DNA from: Cellvibrio sp. PSBB023
GTDB taxonomy: Bacteria; Pseudomonadota; Gammaproteobacteria; Pseudomonadales; Cellvibrionaceae
Direction of reading: 5' to 3'
NCBI RefSeq assembly: GCF_002007605.1
Contig: NZ_CP019799.1
Location: 4,147,501 to 4,211,500 of the forward strand
Length of the DNA stretch: 64,000 nucleotides
The translations under genes were made by a program, and so were the position numbers. This document shows positions 11,503 to 24,622 of the stretch, one piece after another; positions within the stretch are counted from its first letter, which is position 1; each line of letters opens with the position of its first letter. The notes beneath the pieces are model-generated. The model saw only the letters and a list, made by a program, of their open reading frames with translations. It was not told the origin of the DNA and ran no database searches.

Positions 11503-11997
11503 GTGGCATTAGGACTTGAAGGCAAAAAAGCGATTGTCGCTGAAGTCCAAGAAGCTGCAAAGAGCGCTCTGTCTGCTGTTATCGCTGATTCCCGTGGCGT
11601 AACTGTTGGCAAAATGACCGCTCTGCGCAAGCAGGCCCGTGAAGCTGGCGTCTGGGTAAAAGTCGTCCGTAACACATTGGCCCGTCGCGCTGTGCAAGGT
11701 ACAGCTTACGAATGTCTTGCTGATAAATTCGTAGGACCAACTTTGATTGCTTTTTCTACCGAGCACCCAGGTGCTGGTGCGCGTATCCTTCAGGATTTCG
11801 CTAAAGAAAATGACAAGTTTGAGTTGAAAGCTGCTGCCTTTGAAGGTGAGCTAGTGAATATCGCAATGTTGGCGACACTGCCAACTTACGACGAAGCTAT
11901 TGCTCGCTTGATGAGTGTGATGAAAGAGGCTTCCGCTGGCAAACTGGTTCGCACTATTGCGGCCGTTCGCGATCAAAAAGAACAGCAAGCTGCTTAA
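11503..11997 (+). CDS. rplJ: 50S ribosomal protein L10
   Basis: L10 anchors the L7/L12 dimers on the ribosomal stalk and, complexed with L12, represses its own translation. The start is GTG at 11503, 7 bases after AGGAGA, giving a 164-aa protein that begins [19 protein letters not shown]. An earlier in-frame GTG at 11467 has no ribosome-binding site. The C-terminal helix that binds L12 ([18 protein letters not shown]) is present. Confidence 0.97.
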   Translation: MALGLEGKKAIVAEVQEAAKSALSAVIADSRGVTVGKMTALRKQAREAGVWVKVVRNTLARRAVQGTAYECLADKFVGPTLIAFSTEHPGAGARILQDFAKENDKFELKAAAFEGELVNIAMLATLPTYDEAIARLMSVMKEASAGKLVRTIAAVRDQKEQQAA

Positions 11998-12062
11998 TCT
12001 TCGGATTAGCACTTACTTTAGATTTAACGAGCAAAGTTGCTCCATTAATTAGGAATTGAGAC

Positions 12063-12431
12063 ATGTCTCTGACTAAAGACGATATCATCAATGCCATCGC
12101 AGAAATGTCTGTAAAAGACGTTGTTGAGCTGATCACTGCAATGGAAGAGAAATTCGGTGTTAGCGCTGCGGCTGCTACCGTTGCTGTAGCTGCTGGCCCA
12201 GCTGCTGCTGCTGAAGAGCAAACTGAATTTGACGTTATCCTTTCTTCTGCTGGTGATAAGAAAGTTAACGTAATTAAAGCAGTTCGTGAACTGACTGGTC
12301 TTGGTTTGAAAGAAGCTAAAGACTTGGTAGAAAGCGCACCTAAAGCAGTTAAAGAAGCTGTTTCTAAAGCTGATGCCGATGCAGCCAAGGCTAAATTGGA
12401 AGAAGCTGGCGCACTCGTAGAAGTTAAATAA
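12063..12431 (+). CDS. rplL: 50S ribosomal protein L7/L12
   Basis: L7/L12 is the mobile stalk protein that recruits translational GTPases. The 122-aa protein has the N-terminal dimerisation helices ([20 protein letters not shown]), an Ala-rich hinge at about residues 36-54, and the C-terminal factor-binding domain ([25 protein letters not shown]). It follows rplJ by 65 bases and is separated from rpoB by an attenuator-like hairpin. Confidence 0.98.
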   Translation: MSLTKDDIINAIAEMSVKDVVELITAMEEKFGVSAAAATVAVAAGPAAAAEEQTEFDVILSSAGDKKVNVIKAVRELTGLGLKEAKDLVESAPKAVKEAVSKADADAAKAKLEEAGALVEVK

Positions 12432-12475
12432 TTCTACGCTTGTGTCACAGCGTCCATTTACAGTGTGGACACAGG

Positions 12476-12506
12476 GCTGGTGAGCAATATGCTCGCCAGC
12501 CTTTTT
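12476..12506 (+). terminator. attenuator between rplL and rpoB
   Basis: GCTGGTGAGC and GCTCGCCAGC make a 10-bp stem (one G-T pair) with a 5-base loop, followed by CTTTTTC. In E. coli a partial terminator at this place lowers rpoBC expression relative to rplJL; the same role is inferred here. Confidence 0.82.
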
Positions 12507-12692
12507 CTGTTTTCAGAAATCCTATTGCACTGCTGTAAATTGAGACAGAAATGGCTAGCTTAAGCTGTGCCATTGGGTTACTCCTGAAGTAATCGTAAAG
12601 TTATCGAATTTAAGCAAGTTTTTACAAAGAAACGCACGTGCGTTTTCATGGCTGCGATCAAGCCCGATCCGCGAACAAGCTGGGGAATACAG

Positions 12693-15600
12693 ATGGCTTA
12701 CTCATATACTGAGAAAAAACGTATCCGTAAGGATTTTGGCAAACTGCCACATGTAATGGATGTACCTTACCTTTTGGCGATTCAGTTAGATTCCTACAGA
12801 AAGTTTACCCAGGCAGACACTTTGCCTACCAAGCGTGAAGATATGGGTTTACACGCCGCTTTCCGTTCCGTTTTTCCAATCGTCAGCTACTCAGGTAATG
12901 CAGCCCTCGAATACGTGAGCTACAACCTTGGTAAAGCCGCTTTTGATGTGAACGAATGTATCCTGCGTGGTGTTACCTATGCAGTTCCCCTGCGCGTAAA
13001 AGTCCGTTTGATTATTTACGATCGCGAATCCTCAAACAAAGCCATCAAAGACATTAAAGAACAAGAAGTGTACATGGGTGAGATTCCACTCATGACCGAT
13101 AACGGTACCTTTGTTATCAACGGTACCGAGCGCGTTATCGTGTCGCAATTGCATCGCTCTCCCGGCGTGTTCTTCGACCACGATAAAGGTAAGACGCATT
13201 CCTCCGGTAAGCTGCTGTTTTCTGCGCGGATTATTCCTTACCGTGGTTCATGGTTGGACTTTGAGTTTGACCCTAAAGATTTGCTGTATGTTCGTATTGA
13301 CCGTCGTCGTAAATTGCCTGCGACTATTCTGCTGCGTGCGCTTGGCTTCAGCTCTCAAGAAATGCTGGCGATGTTCTTTGAAACCAGCACCTTTATTCTT
13401 GGAAAAGACGGCCAGTTTAGCTATGAGGTGGTTCCATCCCGTCTGCGTGGTGATGTAGCTACCTTTGACATCAAAGATGACAAAGGCAATATCATTGTTG
13501 AAGAGGGTCGTCGTATTACGGCGCGCCACATTCGCCAATTGGAAAAAGCCAATGTTAATCAAATGGATGTACCAGCTGAATATTTGCTGGGCCGCTCATT
13601 GGCAAAAGATATTATCGATACTCGCACTGGTGAATTGTTGTTTGAATGCAACACTGAAATTACCGCCGATGTACTGTCGAAATTAAGCGCTGCAGGTGCA
13701 GAGCAAATTGAAACGCTCTATACCAACGAATTGGATTGCGGTGCGTTTATTTCCGATACCCTGCGTGTTGACCCTACTCGTACTGCATTGGAAGCGTTGG
13801 TGGAAATTTACCGCATGATGCGTCCTGGCGAGCCGCCAACCAAAGAATCTGCAGAAGCCTTGTTCCAAAATCTGTTCTTCTCGCAAGAGCGATATGACCT
13901 CTCTGCTGTAGGTCGTATGAAGTTCAACCGCCGTTTAGGGCGTGAAGCTGAGACTGGCGAAGGCACATTGTCTAACGATGATATCGTTGATGTGATGAAA
14001 ACTCTCATCTCTATCCGCAATGGTAAAGGTGTTGTGGATGATATCGATCACTTGGGTAACCGTCGTGTTCGCTCTGTTGGTGAGATGGCTGAAAACCAAT
14101 TCCGTGTTGGTTTGGTGCGTGTTGAGCGCGCGGTAAAAGAGCGTCTCTCTATGGCGGAAAGCGAAGGCTTGATGCCACAAGATTTGATCAACGCTAAACC
14201 CGTTGCCGCTGCAGTGAAAGAGTTCTTCGGCTCTTCACAGTTGTCGCAATTTATGGATCAAAACAACCCGCTGTCAGAGATCACGCATAAGCGTCGTGTC
14301 TCTGCGCTTGGCCCAGGCGGCTTGACTCGTGAGCGTGCGGGCTTCGAGGTTCGTGACGTGCACCCGACCCATTATGGTCGCGTATGTCCAATTGAAACAC
14401 CTGAAGGTCCAAACATTGGTTTGATTAACTCCTTGGCTACCTACGCGCGCACTAACAATTACGGCTTCCTTGAAAGCCCGTATCGCAAAGTGATTAACGG
14501 CAAAGTAACCAATGAGATAGATTTCCTGTCAGCAATCAATGAGTCTGATTATGTGATTGCACAGGCATCAGCAACCTTGGATGACAATGGCAATTTAACT
14601 GAAGAGTTGGTGTCCGTTCGTCACTTGAACGAATTTACCCTGAAAGCGCCTGCCGATGTTCAATATATGGACGTGTCTGCGCGCCAGGTAGTTTCTGTTG
14701 CAGCTTCTCTGATTCCATTCCTCGAGCACGATGACGCCAACCGTGCATTGATGGGATCAAACATGCAGCGTCAAGCTGTACCAACCTTACGCTCACAAAA
14801 GCCGTTGGTGGGAACAGGCATGGAGCGTAATGTTGCTTCTGACTCTGGTGTGTGTGTGGTTGCGAAGCGGGGCGGCGTTATCGATAGCGTTGATGCTGGT
14901 CGTATCGTAGTTAAAGTGCATGATACAGAAGTTGAAGCTGGTGATGCAGGTGTGGATATCTACAACCTGATCAAATACACCCGCTCCAACCAAAATACTT
15001 GTATCAATCAGCGTCCTATCGTCAGCATGGGCGACTCAGTATCCCGTGGCGATATTCTGGCGGACGGTCCTTCCGTTGATATGGGTGAATTGGCGCTTGG
15101 CCAAAACATGCGTATCGCCTTTATGCCGTGGAATGGTTATAACTTCGAAGACTCGATTCTGGTTTCAGAGCGCGTTGTACAAGAAGATCGCTTCACTACC
15201 ATTCATATCCAGGAATTAACCTGTATCGCACGTGATACCAAGTTGGGCAGTGAAGAAATCACCGCCGATATTCCAAACGTGGGTGAGAGTGCGCTGAGCA
15301 AACTCGACGAGTCCGGCATTGTGTATATCGGAGCGGAAGTGGGCGGCGGCGATATTCTGGTTGGTAAGGTTACACCTAAAGGTGAAACCCAACTGACGCC
15401 TGAAGAAAAACTGTTGCGTGCAATCTTTGGTGAAAAAGCTTCTGACGTTAAAGATACTTCTTTGCGTGTGCCCTCAAGCACCAAAGGTACTGTAATTGAC
15501 GTTCAGGTTTTCACTCGCGATGGCCTTGAAAAAGATCAACGTAGTTTGGAAATTGAAAAGGCGCAATTGGATGAAGTGCGCAAAGATTTGAACGAAGAAT

Positions 15601-16778
15601 ACCGTATCGTTGAGTCTGCCACCTTCGAGCGTTTGCGTTCAGCATTGGTTGGCCAAACGGTAGCATCAGGAAAAAATGTGAAGAAAGGCGAAGCCTTGAC
15701 ACACGAAATTCTGGACGGCTTGGAAAAAGATCAGTGGTTCAAGTTGCGCATGTCTGAAGAGGCGCTCAACGAACAGATCGACCGTGCAGAAGAGCAGTTG
15801 GCAGAGCGTCGCAAGATTCTCGACGAACGTTTTGAAGACAAGAAGCGCAAGCTCTCTACCGGTGATGATCTGGCTCCTGGCGTTCTCAAAATTGTTAAGG
15901 TTTATTTGGCAATCAAGCGTCGTATCCAACCAGGCGACAAGATGGCTGGTCGTCACGGTAACAAGGGTGTTATCTCGGTCATTATGCCGATTGAAGATAT
16001 GCCTTATGACGAAAATGGCGAGACTGTTGATATCGTCCTCAACCCGCTCGGTGTACCTTCACGTATGAACGTGGGTCAGGTGTTGGAAATGCACTTGGGT
16101 ATGGCGGCTAAAGGCTTGGGTGTGAAGATCAACAAGATGTTGCAAGAGCAGAAAGCGATTGCTGACATTCGCGCATTCCTGGAAGAGATCTACAACAAAA
16201 CCGGTGATGTTGCTGCCAAAGAAGATCTGGCGTCGTTTACCGACAAAGAAATTCTCGACCTGGCTAAAAACCTGGTGGACGGTGTGCCTATGGCAACACC
16301 TGTATTTGATGGTGCGAAAGAGCATGAAATCAAGGCATTGCTGCGTTTAGCTGGCCTGTCAGATACCGGTCAATCCGTACTTTATGATGGACGTACTGGC
16401 GATCAGTTCACTCGTCCAGTCACTGTTGGCTATATGTACATGCTGAAGTTGAACCACTTGGTCGACGACAAAATGCATGCTCGTTCAACCGGCTCTTACA
16501 GTCTTGTTACCCAGCAACCTTTGGGTGGTAAAGCACAATTCGGTGGACAGCGTTTCGGTGAGATGGAAGTGTGGGCGTTGGAAGCATACGGCGCGGCTTA
16601 CACCTTGCAGGAAATGTTGACGGTTAAGTCGGATGACGTTGCGGGTCGTACCAAGATGTATAAGAACATCGTGGATGGCGATCATCGTATGGAGCCTGGC
16701 ATGCCGGAATCTTTCAACGTATTGGTTAAAGAGATCCGCTCTCTGGGTATCAACATTGAGCTTGAACAAGACGATTAA
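12693..16778 (+). CDS. rpoB: RNA polymerase beta subunit
   Basis: RpoB forms one pincer of RNA polymerase and the rifampicin pocket. The start ATG at 12693 gives the canonical N terminus [19 protein letters not shown] and a 1361-aa protein, close to pseudomonad RpoB. An in-frame ATG 45 bases upstream would add an uncharacteristic 15-residue extension. The rifampicin-region sequence ([18 protein letters not shown], then VSALGPGGL) looks wild type. The catalytic-face motifs [13 protein letters not shown] and the C-terminal [13 protein letters not shown] are intact. rpoC follows after 128 bases. Confidence 0.97.
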   Translation: MAYSYTEKKRIRKDFGKLPHVMDVPYLLAIQLDSYRKFTQADTLPTKREDMGLHAAFRSVFPIVSYSGNAALEYVSYNLGKAAFDVNECILRGVTYAVPLRVKVRLIIYDRESSNKAIKDIKEQEVYMGEIPLMTDNGTFVINGTERVIVSQLHRSPGVFFDHDKGKTHSSGKLLFSARIIPYRGSWLDFEFDPKDLLYVRIDRRRKLPATILLRALGFSSQEMLAMFFETSTFILGKDGQFSYEVVPSRLRGDVATFDIKDDKGNIIVEEGRRITARHIRQLEKANVNQMDVPAEYLLGRSLAKDIIDTRTGELLFECNTEITADVLSKLSAAGAEQIETLYTNELDCGAFISDTLRVDPTRTALEALVEIYRMMRPGEPPTKESAEALFQNLFFSQERYDLSAVGRMKFNRRLGREAETGEGTLSNDDIVDVMKTLISIRNGKGVVDDIDHLGNRRVRSVGEMAENQFRVGLVRVERAVKERLSMAESEGLMPQDLINAKPVAAAVKEFFGSSQLSQFMDQNNPLSEITHKRRVSALGPGGLTRERAGFEVRDVHPTHYGRVCPIETPEGPNIGLINSLATYARTNNYGFLESPYRKVINGKVTNEIDFLSAINESDYVIAQASATLDDNGNLTEELVSVRHLNEFTLKAPADVQYMDVSARQVVSVAASLIPFLEHDDANRALMGSNMQRQAVPTLRSQKPLVGTGMERNVASDSGVCVVAKRGGVIDSVDAGRIVVKVHDTEVEAGDAGVDIYNLIKYTRSNQNTCINQRPIVSMGDSVSRGDILADGPSVDMGELALGQNMRIAFMPWNGYNFEDSILVSERVVQEDRFTTIHIQELTCIARDTKLGSEEITADIPNVGESALSKLDESGIVYIGAEVGGGDILVGKVTPKGETQLTPEEKLLRAIFGEKASDVKDTSLRVPSSTKGTVIDVQVFTRDGLEKDQRSLEIEKAQLDEVRKDLNEEYRIVESATFERLRSALVGQTVASGKNVKKGEALTHEILDGLEKDQWFKLRMSEEALNEQIDRAEEQLAERRKILDERFEDKKRKLSTGDDLAPGVLKIVKVYLAIKRRIQPGDKMAGRHGNKGVISVIMPIEDMPYDENGETVDIVLNPLGVPSRMNVGQVLEMHLGMAAKGLGVKINKMLQEQKAIADIRAFLEEIYNKTGDVAAKEDLASFTDKEILDLAKNLVDGVPMATPVFDGAKEHEIKALLRLAGLSDTGQSVLYDGRTGDQFTRPVTVGYMYMLKLNHLVDDKMHARSTGSYSLVTQQPLGGKAQFGGQRFGEMEVWALEAYGAAYTLQEMLTVKSDDVAGRTKMYKNIVDGDHRMEPGMPESFNVLVKEIRSLGINIELEQDD

Positions 16779-16906
16779 TCTGATCGTCTGCTCCGGCAAT
16801 AGGCACTTTGTGCCTATTGCCTTGTTGTTTTCCCGGCAGCAGTGCCGACAAGAATTTGCCTAGAAGTTTAATGAAAGCTCCCTTGGAGCCAACAGGAGAA
16901 AGCGCC

Positions 16907-19900
16907 TTGAAAGACTTACTGAATTTACTCAAGTCCCAGGGACAGGTCGAAGAATTCGACTCTATTCGTATTAGCTTGGCATCACCTGAAATGATTCGTT
17001 CATGGTCGTTTGGCGAAGTGAAAAAGCCGGAGACTATCAACTACCGTACCTTCAAACCAGAGCGTGAAGGTTTGTTCTGCGCCAAGATTTTTGGACCAGT
17101 AAAAGATTACGAATGCTTGTGCGGTAAGTACAAGCGCATGAAACATCGCGGCATTATCTGTGAGAAGTGTGGCGTTGAAGTAACCTTGGCTAAAGTGCGC
17201 CGTGAGCGTATGGGCCACATTGAGTTGGCTAGCCCGGTTGCGCATATCTGGTTTTTGAAATCACTGCCGAGCCGTATTGGTTTGTTGCTGGATATGACGC
17301 TGCGTGATATCGAGCGCGTTCTGTATTTTGAATCCTACGTAGTGACCGAGCCAGGTATGACTACCTTGGAGCGTGGTCAATTGCTTTCTGACGAGCAATA
17401 CTTTGAAGCCATGGAAGAATTCGGTGACGAATTCGAAGCGCAAATGGGTGCTGAAGCCATTCAAACCTTGATGCGTGCTATCGATTTGGAATCAGAAATC
17501 CAACGTCTGCGCGAAGAAATCCCGAACACCACCAGCGAAACCAAAATTAAGAAGTACTCCAAGCGCTTGAAGCTGTTGGAAGCATTCTTCTTCTCTGGCA
17601 ACAAGCCCGAGTGGATGGTAATGGAAGTGTTGCCGGTATTGCCGCCGGATTTGCGTCCATTGGTTCCATTGGACGGCGGCCGTTTTGCGACTTCCGACCT
17701 GAACGATTTGTACCGTCGCGTAATCAACCGTAACAACCGTTTGAAGCGCCTGCTGGACTTGAATGCACCCGACATTATCGTGCGCAACGAAAAGCGTATG
17801 CTGCAAGAAGCGGTAGATGCGCTGCTCGATAACGGCCGTCGTGGTCGTGCGATTACTGGTTCGAACAAGCGTCCGCTGAAATCATTGGCAGACATGATCA
17901 AAGGTAAGCAAGGTCGTTTCCGTCAAAACCTGCTCGGTAAGCGTGTTGACTACTCAGGTCGTTCGGTGATCGTAGTAGGTCCAACCCTGCGTCTGCATCA
18001 GTGCGGTCTGCCGAAGAAAATGGCGTTGGAACTGTTCAAGCCGTTTATTTTCAGCAAGCTCGAGTTGCGTGGTTTGGCGACCACGATTAAAGCCGCCAAG
18101 AAAATGGTTGAGCGCGAAGAAGCTGTCGTGTGGGATATCCTCGACGAAGTGATCCGCGAGCATCCGGTTCTCCTGAACCGTGCACCAACTCTTCACCGTC
18201 TTGGTATCCAGGCGTTTGAGCCAGTGCTGATTGAAGGTAAAGCAATCCAACTGCACCCACTCGTATGTTCTGCGTACAACGCCGACTTCGATGGTGACCA
18301 GATGGCTGTTCACGTTCCACTGACCATTGAAGCTCAGTTGGAAGCTCGTGCATTGATGATGTCAACCAACAACATCCTTTCTCCCGCATCAGGTGAGCCA
18401 ATCATCGTTCCTTCGCAGGACGTGGTATTGGGCTTGTATTGGATGACCCGTGATCGTGTTAATGCCAAAGGCGAGAACATGATTTTTGCAGATACTGCAG
18501 AAGTGTCACGTGCCTATTACTCCAAACAAGTTGACCTGCAAGCACGCATCAAAGTGCGTTTGGTTGAAACCCTCATTGGTGCTGAAGGCGAAAGAACTAG
18601 CGAGACCAAATTGGTAGAAACTACCGTGGGTCGCGTATTGCTGTGGGAAATCGTTCCGCCAGGTATTCCTCTGGAAATGATCAATCGCCCAATGGTTAAG
18701 AAAGCGATTTCTGCAGTTATTAACTATTGCTATCGCGTAGTCGGCTTGAAGGCTACGGTTATTTTTGCTGACCGTTTGATGTACATGGGCTATGACTTCT
18801 CTACCAAGTCAGGTTCTTCTATTGGCGTTAATGACTTCACTATTCCTGCTGCCAAGGCTGAAATCATCGGTCGTGCTGATGCAGAAGTAAAAGAAATCGA
18901 AACCCAATATGCTTCTGGTCTGGTAACTCAGGGCGAGAAATACAACAAGGTTATCGATATTTGGTCCCGTGCCAACGATTTGGTTGCCAAATCGATGATG
19001 GAAGGTATCTCCAAAGAAGCTGTTATTAACCGTGATGGCGTTGAAGAATTACAGCCTTCATTTAACTCCGTATTTATGTACGCCGACTCAGGTGCGCGTG
19101 GTTCGCCCGCACAGATTCGTCAGTTGGCCGGTATGCGTGGTTTGATGGCACGTCCTGATGGCTCGATCATCGAGACTCCTATTAAAGCAAACTTCCGTGA
19201 AGGCTTGAACGTACTCCAGTACTTCATTTCAACACACGGTGCGCGTAAAGGTTTGGCGGATACTGCATTGAAAACGGCAAACTCCGGTTACCTGACTCGT
19301 CGTTTGGTTGACGTTGCACAAGATCTGGTGGTTACCCTGCAAGATTGTGGTACCGATGAAGGCCTGACTATGTCACCGGTTATTGAAGGTGGTGATGTTA
19401 TTGAGTCTTTGGGTGACCGTATCCTCGGTCGTATTATTGCGCGCGATGTGATTCGTCCGGGTACTGATGAGATTCTGGTTCCTGCCGGCACCATGATCGA
19501 CGAAGCTTGGGTTGAGCGTGTTGAAGCCATGGGTATCGACGAAGTATTGGTGCGCTCACCAATTACTTGTGAAGCACGCAGTGGCATCTGCTCTATGTGT
19601 TACGGTCGTGACCTGGCTCGTGGTCATCGTGTTAACGTTGGCGAAGCAGTTGGTGTTATTGCTGCCCAGTCAATCGGTGAACCAGGTACCCAGCTGACCA
19701 TGCGTACCTTCCACATTGGTGGTGCGGCATCGCGAGCGTCTGCGGCCGATAGCGTACAAGTTAAACAAGAAGGTACTGTGCGCCTGTTGAACGTGAAGGT
19801 TGTAAGCAACCCTGCGGGCAATCTGGTAGCTGTATCTCGTTCAGGCGAATTGGCGATTGCTGATAGCAGTGGCCGTGAGCGTGAGCGTTACAAGATTCCT

Positions 19901-21130
19901 TACGGTGCATTGATCACCGTTAAAGATGGAGAGGCAGTTAAAGGCGGTCAAATTATCGCTAAATGGGATCCGCATACTCACCCGATTGTATCGGAAGTGG
20001 CAGGTACTGTTGCTTTCTCTGGTATGGAAGACGGTCTTTCTATCCGTCGCCAGACCGACGAGTTGACTGGTTTGAGCTCTATTGAAGTATTGGATCCGGC
20101 CGAGCGTCCATCTGCCGGTAAAGATCTGCGCCCAGCGGTAACTCTGGTGGATGCAAAAGGCAAAGAGTTGTTCCTGGCTAACACCAATGTGCCTGCTCAC
20201 TACATGCTGCCAGCCAAGGCGATTTTGAGTATCAACAACCACGACATCATCAATGTTGGTGACATTATTGCGCGTATTCCGCAAGAAGGTTCCAAGACTC
20301 GTGATATCACCGGTGGTCTGCCGCGCGTTGCTGACTTGTTTGAAGCGCGTCGTCCGAAAGAGCCGTCAATCCTGGCGGAAATCTCCGGTACTGTGAGCTT
20401 CGGTAAAGAGACCAAGGGCAAACGTCGTTTGATTATTACTCCTGTGGATGGTCAATTGTTACCAGACGGTTCGACCCATTACGAAGTGCTGATTCCGAAA
20501 CATCGCCAATTGACCGTATTTGAAGGTGAGATGGTTGCCAAGGGTGAAGTTGTTTCTGATGGCCCAAGCAATCCGCACGATATCTTGCGCCTGCAAGGTG
20601 TTGAGGCGCTGGCGCGTTACATCACCAACGAAATTCAGGATGTTTATCGCTTGCAAGGTGTAAAAATCAACGATAAGCACATTGAGACCATCGTGCGTCA
20701 AATGTTGCGTAAAGTTGAAATCACCACCATGGGCGACTCTACCTTCGTGAAAGGTGAGCAAGTTGAGTACAACCAACTGCTGGAAGAAAACGAAAAGCTG
20801 CGTGCAGAAGCTCGCCAGCCTGCCAACTACGAGCGTCAGCTGCTGGGTATCACCAAGGCATCTCTGGCAACTGAATCGTTTATTTCGGCGGCATCCTTCC
20901 AGGAGACAACACGCGTTCTGACGGAAGCGGCGGTAACAGGCAAGAAAGATGCCTTGCGCGGCCTGAAAGAGAACGTAGTGGTTGGTCGATTGATTCCTGC
21001 CGGTACCGGTTTGGCATATCACTCCGACCGTAAGCGTCGCCGTGAAGCTGCACAAGTACAAGATGTGGGTGTGAGTGCTGAAGATGTTGAAGCAGCACTG
21101 ACCGAAGCATTGAAATCAAGCATTGGTTAA
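16907..21130 (+). CDS. rpoC: RNA polymerase beta' subunit
   Basis: RpoC carries the polymerase active site. The start is taken as TTG at 16907, 9 bases after AGGAG, giving the canonical [18 protein letters not shown] and 1407 aa, the E. coli length. A longer in-frame reading from 16808 adds a Cys-rich leader unlike any RpoC. The N-terminal zinc ribbon ([16 protein letters not shown]) and the catalytic NADFDGD at 458-464 are intact, so the Mg-binding aspartates are D460, D462 and D464. The bridge-helix region follows. Gene end is marked by a strong terminator. Confidence 0.95.
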   Translation: MKDLLNLLKSQGQVEEFDSIRISLASPEMIRSWSFGEVKKPETINYRTFKPEREGLFCAKIFGPVKDYECLCGKYKRMKHRGIICEKCGVEVTLAKVRRERMGHIELASPVAHIWFLKSLPSRIGLLLDMTLRDIERVLYFESYVVTEPGMTTLERGQLLSDEQYFEAMEEFGDEFEAQMGAEAIQTLMRAIDLESEIQRLREEIPNTTSETKIKKYSKRLKLLEAFFFSGNKPEWMVMEVLPVLPPDLRPLVPLDGGRFATSDLNDLYRRVINRNNRLKRLLDLNAPDIIVRNEKRMLQEAVDALLDNGRRGRAITGSNKRPLKSLADMIKGKQGRFRQNLLGKRVDYSGRSVIVVGPTLRLHQCGLPKKMALELFKPFIFSKLELRGLATTIKAAKKMVEREEAVVWDILDEVIREHPVLLNRAPTLHRLGIQAFEPVLIEGKAIQLHPLVCSAYNADFDGDQMAVHVPLTIEAQLEARALMMSTNNILSPASGEPIIVPSQDVVLGLYWMTRDRVNAKGENMIFADTAEVSRAYYSKQVDLQARIKVRLVETLIGAEGERTSETKLVETTVGRVLLWEIVPPGIPLEMINRPMVKKAISAVINYCYRVVGLKATVIFADRLMYMGYDFSTKSGSSIGVNDFTIPAAKAEIIGRADAEVKEIETQYASGLVTQGEKYNKVIDIWSRANDLVAKSMMEGISKEAVINRDGVEELQPSFNSVFMYADSGARGSPAQIRQLAGMRGLMARPDGSIIETPIKANFREGLNVLQYFISTHGARKGLADTALKTANSGYLTRRLVDVAQDLVVTLQDCGTDEGLTMSPVIEGGDVIESLGDRILGRIIARDVIRPGTDEILVPAGTMIDEAWVERVEAMGIDEVLVRSPITCEARSGICSMCYGRDLARGHRVNVGEAVGVIAAQSIGEPGTQLTMRTFHIGGAASRASAADSVQVKQEGTVRLLNVKVVSNPAGNLVAVSRSGELAIADSSGRERERYKIPYGALITVKDGEAVKGGQIIAKWDPHTHPIVSEVAGTVAFSGMEDGLSIRRQTDELTGLSSIEVLDPAERPSAGKDLRPAVTLVDAKGKELFLANTNVPAHYMLPAKAILSINNHDIINVGDIIARIPQEGSKTRDITGGLPRVADLFEARRPKEPSILAEISGTVSFGKETKGKRRLIITPVDGQLLPDGSTHYEVLIPKHRQLTVFEGEMVAKGEVVSDGPSNPHDILRLQGVEALARYITNEIQDVYRLQGVKINDKHIETIVRQMLRKVEITTMGDSTFVKGEQVEYNQLLEENEKLRAEARQPANYERQLLGITKASLATESFISAASFQETTRVLTEAAVTGKKDALRGLKENVVVGRLIPAGTGLAYHSDRKRRREAAQVQDVGVSAEDVEAALTEALKSSIG

Positions 21131-21177
21131 TGTTTGACTGAACGGGCGCACCCGATGTGCCCGCGGGCTCTATCCCA

Positions 21178-21209
21178 AGCAAGACTGGCTGCGCCAGTCT
21201 TGCTTTTTT
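21178..21209 (+). terminator. terminator after rpoC
   Basis: AGCAAGACTGG and CCAGTCTTGCT form a perfect 11-bp stem with a 4-base loop, running into seven T. It closes the rplJL-rpoBC unit before the str operon. Confidence 0.93.
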
Positions 21210-21254
21210 ATCGGCCAGATCTACCTGCTGGCTAGTAAATAAGCGGACTTTGCC

Positions 21255-21283
21255 TTGACGGTGGGGGAGTGCATCTTTACAAT
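21255..21283 (+). promoter_or_regulatory. str operon promoter
   Basis: TTGACG and TACAAT are separated by exactly 17 bases, a near-consensus sigma-70 promoter. It lies between the rpoC terminator and rpsL and would give a leader of about 110 bases with two hairpins. Confidence 0.8.
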
Positions 21284-21288
21284 GCGCC

Positions 21289-21378
21289 ACCCACTTTTTC
21301 CTAAGTGGGAAGCTGGGCTATGCCAATCTCTGGCCTGCTCGCTTTCTTAAACCTGCCTTCCGAATGAAGGCGTTTTTT
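21289..21378 (+). promoter_or_regulatory. rpsL leader with two hairpins
   Basis: The leader holds CCCACTT ... AAGTGGG (21289-21310) and then GCCTTC ... GAAGGC (21355-21371) followed by GTTTTTT. The second hairpin has the form of a small intrinsic terminator and ends only 19 bases before the rpsL start, so it may be an attenuator. Function is inferred from shape and place only. Confidence 0.5.
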
Positions 21379-21397
21379 ATCTATGGAGTTAGTTTTC

Positions 21398-21769
21398 ATG
21401 CCGACGATCAACCAGTTGGTTCGTAAGCCAAGAAAACGTATCGTAGACAAGAGCGATGTTCCTGCTCTGCAAGGCAATCCGCAAAGACGCGGTGTTTGCA
21501 CTCGCGTTTATACGACTACACCTAAAAAGCCAAACTCAGCATTGCGTAAAGTATGCCGTGTTCGTTTGACCAATGGTTTTGAAGTGTCTTCCTATATCGG
21601 CGGTGAAGGCCATAACTTGCAAGAGCACAGCGTGGTGCTGATCCGTGGCGGTCGTGTAAAAGACTTGCCGGGTGTGCGTTACCACACTGTACGCGGTTCA
21701 CTGGATACTTCTGGTGTTGCCAAGCGTAGACAAGGTCGCTCCAAATACGGTGCAAAACGTCCTAAGTAA
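21398..21769 (+). CDS. rpsL: 30S ribosomal protein S12
   Basis: S12 sits at the decoding centre and controls accuracy. The 123-aa protein starts [14 protein letters not shown] at 21398; an in-frame ATG 15 bases upstream overlaps the ribosome-binding site. The lysines where streptomycin resistance arises ([11 protein letters not shown] and [13 protein letters not shown]) are wild type. It is first of rpsL-rpsG-fusA-tuf. Confidence 0.98.
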   Translation: MPTINQLVRKPRKRIVDKSDVPALQGNPQRRGVCTRVYTTTPKKPNSALRKVCRVRLTNGFEVSSYIGGEGHNLQEHSVVLIRGGRVKDLPGVRYHTVRGSLDTSGVAKRRQGRSKYGAKRPK

Positions 21770-21891
21770 TGCTGATGGGCGGGTTTATATCCGCCATGTG
21801 CATCTGACGTTAATGTTTTCGGTTTACCACCGAGTAAGGCCAAGCAACCTAAAGCAATCTGGCTTTTTGTATTGTCTTGGAAAATCCCTGA

Positions 21892-22377
<486 letters not shown>

Positions 22378-22407
22378 GTGGAAGTTCGTTTCTAATCAGC
22401 AGTATGG

Positions 22408-22438
22408 GACAAAGGCAGCGTGGCTGCCTTTGTCTTTC
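22408..22438 (+). terminator. terminator-like hairpin between rpsG and fusA
   Basis: GACAAAGGCAGC and GCTGCCTTTGTC form a perfect 12-bp stem with loop GTG, followed by TTTCT. It ends about 30 bases before the fusA start. Because fusA is normally co-transcribed with rpsG, this is probably a partial terminator or a stability element. Confidence 0.7.
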
Positions 22439-22467
22439 TAGCGAAATCGTAATTGGGGAAGATCGCC

Positions 22468-24588
22468 GTGGCACGTAAAACACCTATCGCACGTTATCGA
22501 AACATTGGTATTTGTGCGCATGTTGATGCAGGCAAAACGACTACGACTGAGCGAATTCTGTTTTATACCGGTCTGTCTCACAAATTGGGTGAGGTGCATG
22601 ACGGTGCGGCCACCACAGACTGGATGGTTCAAGAGCAAGAGCGCGGGATTACCATTACCTCGGCAGCTGTTACCACTTTTTGGAGCGGTATGGCCGGGCA
22701 ATACGATGAGCATAGAATCAATGTAATTGATACTCCAGGGCACGTGGACTTTACCATTGAGGTGGAGCGTTCATTGCGTGTTTTGGATGGTGCCGTGGTG
22801 GTCCTGTGTGGATCATCGGGCGTACAGCCACAAACTGAAACAGTATGGCGTCAAGCTAACAAATACGAAGTGCCACGCATGGTGTTTGTTAACAAGATGG
22901 ACCGTACTGGCGCTAACTTCATGCGTGTGGTTGAGCAGTTAAAGTCACGTCTAGGTGCCAATCCTGTTCCGTTGCAAATGACGATTGGTAGCGAAGATGA
23001 GTTCAAAGGTGTTGTTGATCTGGTAAAAATGCGCGCCATCATCTGGAATGAGGCCGATCAGGGGATGACATTTAGCTATGAGTCAATTCCTGCGGATATG
23101 CAGGCTACTTGCGAGAAAATGCGCGAGTTTTTGGTTGAATCAGCCGCTGAGTCCAGTGAAGAACTGATGGAAAAGTATCTGGGCGGTGAAGAGCTCACTG
23201 AGGATGAAATAAGAGCAGGTATTCGTGCTCGCACCCTGGCCAACGAAATTATTCCGGTACTGGGTGGTTCTGCTTTCAAAAATAAGGGTGTTCAGGCGAT
23301 GCTTGATGCCGTTATTGAATACTTGCCAGCCCCAACTGAAGTTAAGGCTATCGAGGGGGTGCTCGAAGATGGCGAGACAGTAGCTACGCGAGTGGCGAGT
23401 GATGATGAACCCTTTGCGGCGCTCGCATTCAAGATTGCAACAGACCCATTTGTGGGTACATTGACCTTTTTCCGTGTGTATTCCGGCACCCTGGAGTCGG
23501 GTGACACTGTTCTGAACTCAGTGAAAGGCAAGAAAGAGCGCGTAGGCCGCATGGTGCAAATGCATGCCAACCAGCGTAACGAAATTAAAGAAGTATTGGC
23601 GGGTGACATTGCGGCGGGTATAGGTTTCAAGGATTGCACTACGGGCGATACCTTGTGTGATATCAACAATGTCATCGTGCTGGAGCGCATGGATTTCCCT
23701 GAACCGGTAATTCATGTTGCGGTGGAGCCAAAAACCAAAGTTGATCAGGAAAAAATGGGTGTTGCCTTGAGTAAGCTTGCTCAGGAGGATCCTTCGTTCC
23801 GCGTGCGTACCGATGAAGAGACTGGGCAGACCATTATTGGCGGTATGGGTGAGTTGCATCTCGACATCATTGTTGATCGTATGCGTCGTGAGTTTGGTGT
23901 TGAGGCGAATATCGGTAAACCTCAAGTTGCATATCGCGAAGCAATTCGTAACACCTGTGAGATTGAAGGTAAGTTTGTTCGTCAATCGGGTGGGCGCGGT
24001 CAATTTGGGCACTGCTGGATTCGCTTTTCACCGGGTGCAGATGAAAGTGCTGAAGGGCTTGAGTTCGTGAATGAGGTTGTGGGAGGTGTTGTTCCCAAAG
24101 AGTTCATTCCAGCAATCCAAAAAGGTATTGCTGAGCAAATGCAAAATGGTGTTTTGGCCGGCTATCCATTGCTTGGCCTTAAAGCTGTAGTGTTTGATGG
24201 TTCCTATCATGATGTTGACTCATCCGAGATGGCGTTTAAAATTGCGGCGTCTATGGCGACCAAAAAGCTCGCGCAGAAAGGTGGTGCTGTTCTGCTTGAG
24301 CCAATCATGAAGGTTGAGGTTGTTACCCCGGAAGTTAACATGGGTGACGTAGTGGGTGACTTGAATCGCCGTCGTGGTCTCATTCTCGGTATGGATGAGG
24401 GTGTGATGGGCAAGGTGGTTGATGCTGAGGTTCCGCTGTCGGAAATGTTCGGCTACGCAACGGCGTTGCGTTCGGCTACTCAGGGGCGTGCTACCTACAC
24501 CATGGAATTCTTGAAGTACCAAGAAGCTCCTCGCAATGTTGCTGATGAAGTGATTGCGAAGGGTAAAATGCAAAGAGACGAAGAATAG
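22468..24588 (+). CDS. fusA: elongation factor G
   Basis: EF-G drives translocation and, with RRF, ribosome recycling. The start is GTG at 22468, after GGGGAAG, giving a 706-aa protein that begins [15 protein letters not shown]. The G motifs [25 protein letters not shown] and NKMDRTGAN are present, and domains II-V complete the usual length. The in-frame TTG at 22453 overlaps the ribosome-binding site and is not used. tuf copy 2 begins 34 bases later with no terminator between. Confidence 0.97.
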   Translation: MARKTPIARYRNIGICAHVDAGKTTTTERILFYTGLSHKLGEVHDGAATTDWMVQEQERGITITSAAVTTFWSGMAGQYDEHRINVIDTPGHVDFTIEVERSLRVLDGAVVVLCGSSGVQPQTETVWRQANKYEVPRMVFVNKMDRTGANFMRVVEQLKSRLGANPVPLQMTIGSEDEFKGVVDLVKMRAIIWNEADQGMTFSYESIPADMQATCEKMREFLVESAAESSEELMEKYLGGEELTEDEIRAGIRARTLANEIIPVLGGSAFKNKGVQAMLDAVIEYLPAPTEVKAIEGVLEDGETVATRVASDDEPFAALAFKIATDPFVGTLTFFRVYSGTLESGDTVLNSVKGKKERVGRMVQMHANQRNEIKEVLAGDIAAGIGFKDCTTGDTLCDINNVIVLERMDFPEPVIHVAVEPKTKVDQEKMGVALSKLAQEDPSFRVRTDEETGQTIIGGMGELHLDIIVDRMRREFGVEANIGKPQVAYREAIRNTCEIEGKFVRQSGGRGQFGHCWIRFSPGADESAEGLEFVNEVVGGVVPKEFIPAIQKGIAEQMQNGVLAGYPLLGLKAVVFDGSYHDVDSSEMAFKIAASMATKKLAQKGGAVLLEPIMKVEVVTPEVNMGDVVGDLNRRRGLILGMDEGVMGKVVDAEVPLSEMFGYATALRSATQGRATYTMEFLKYQEAPRNVADEVIAKGKMQRDEE

Positions 24589-24622
24589 TTTCGATATTTC
24601 ATCTAGTTAGAGGAATTGAAAA

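Noticed and set aside
20459..21061. 200-codon frame antisense to rpoC
   Set aside because: Shadow of rpoC with no start context or recognisable protein.
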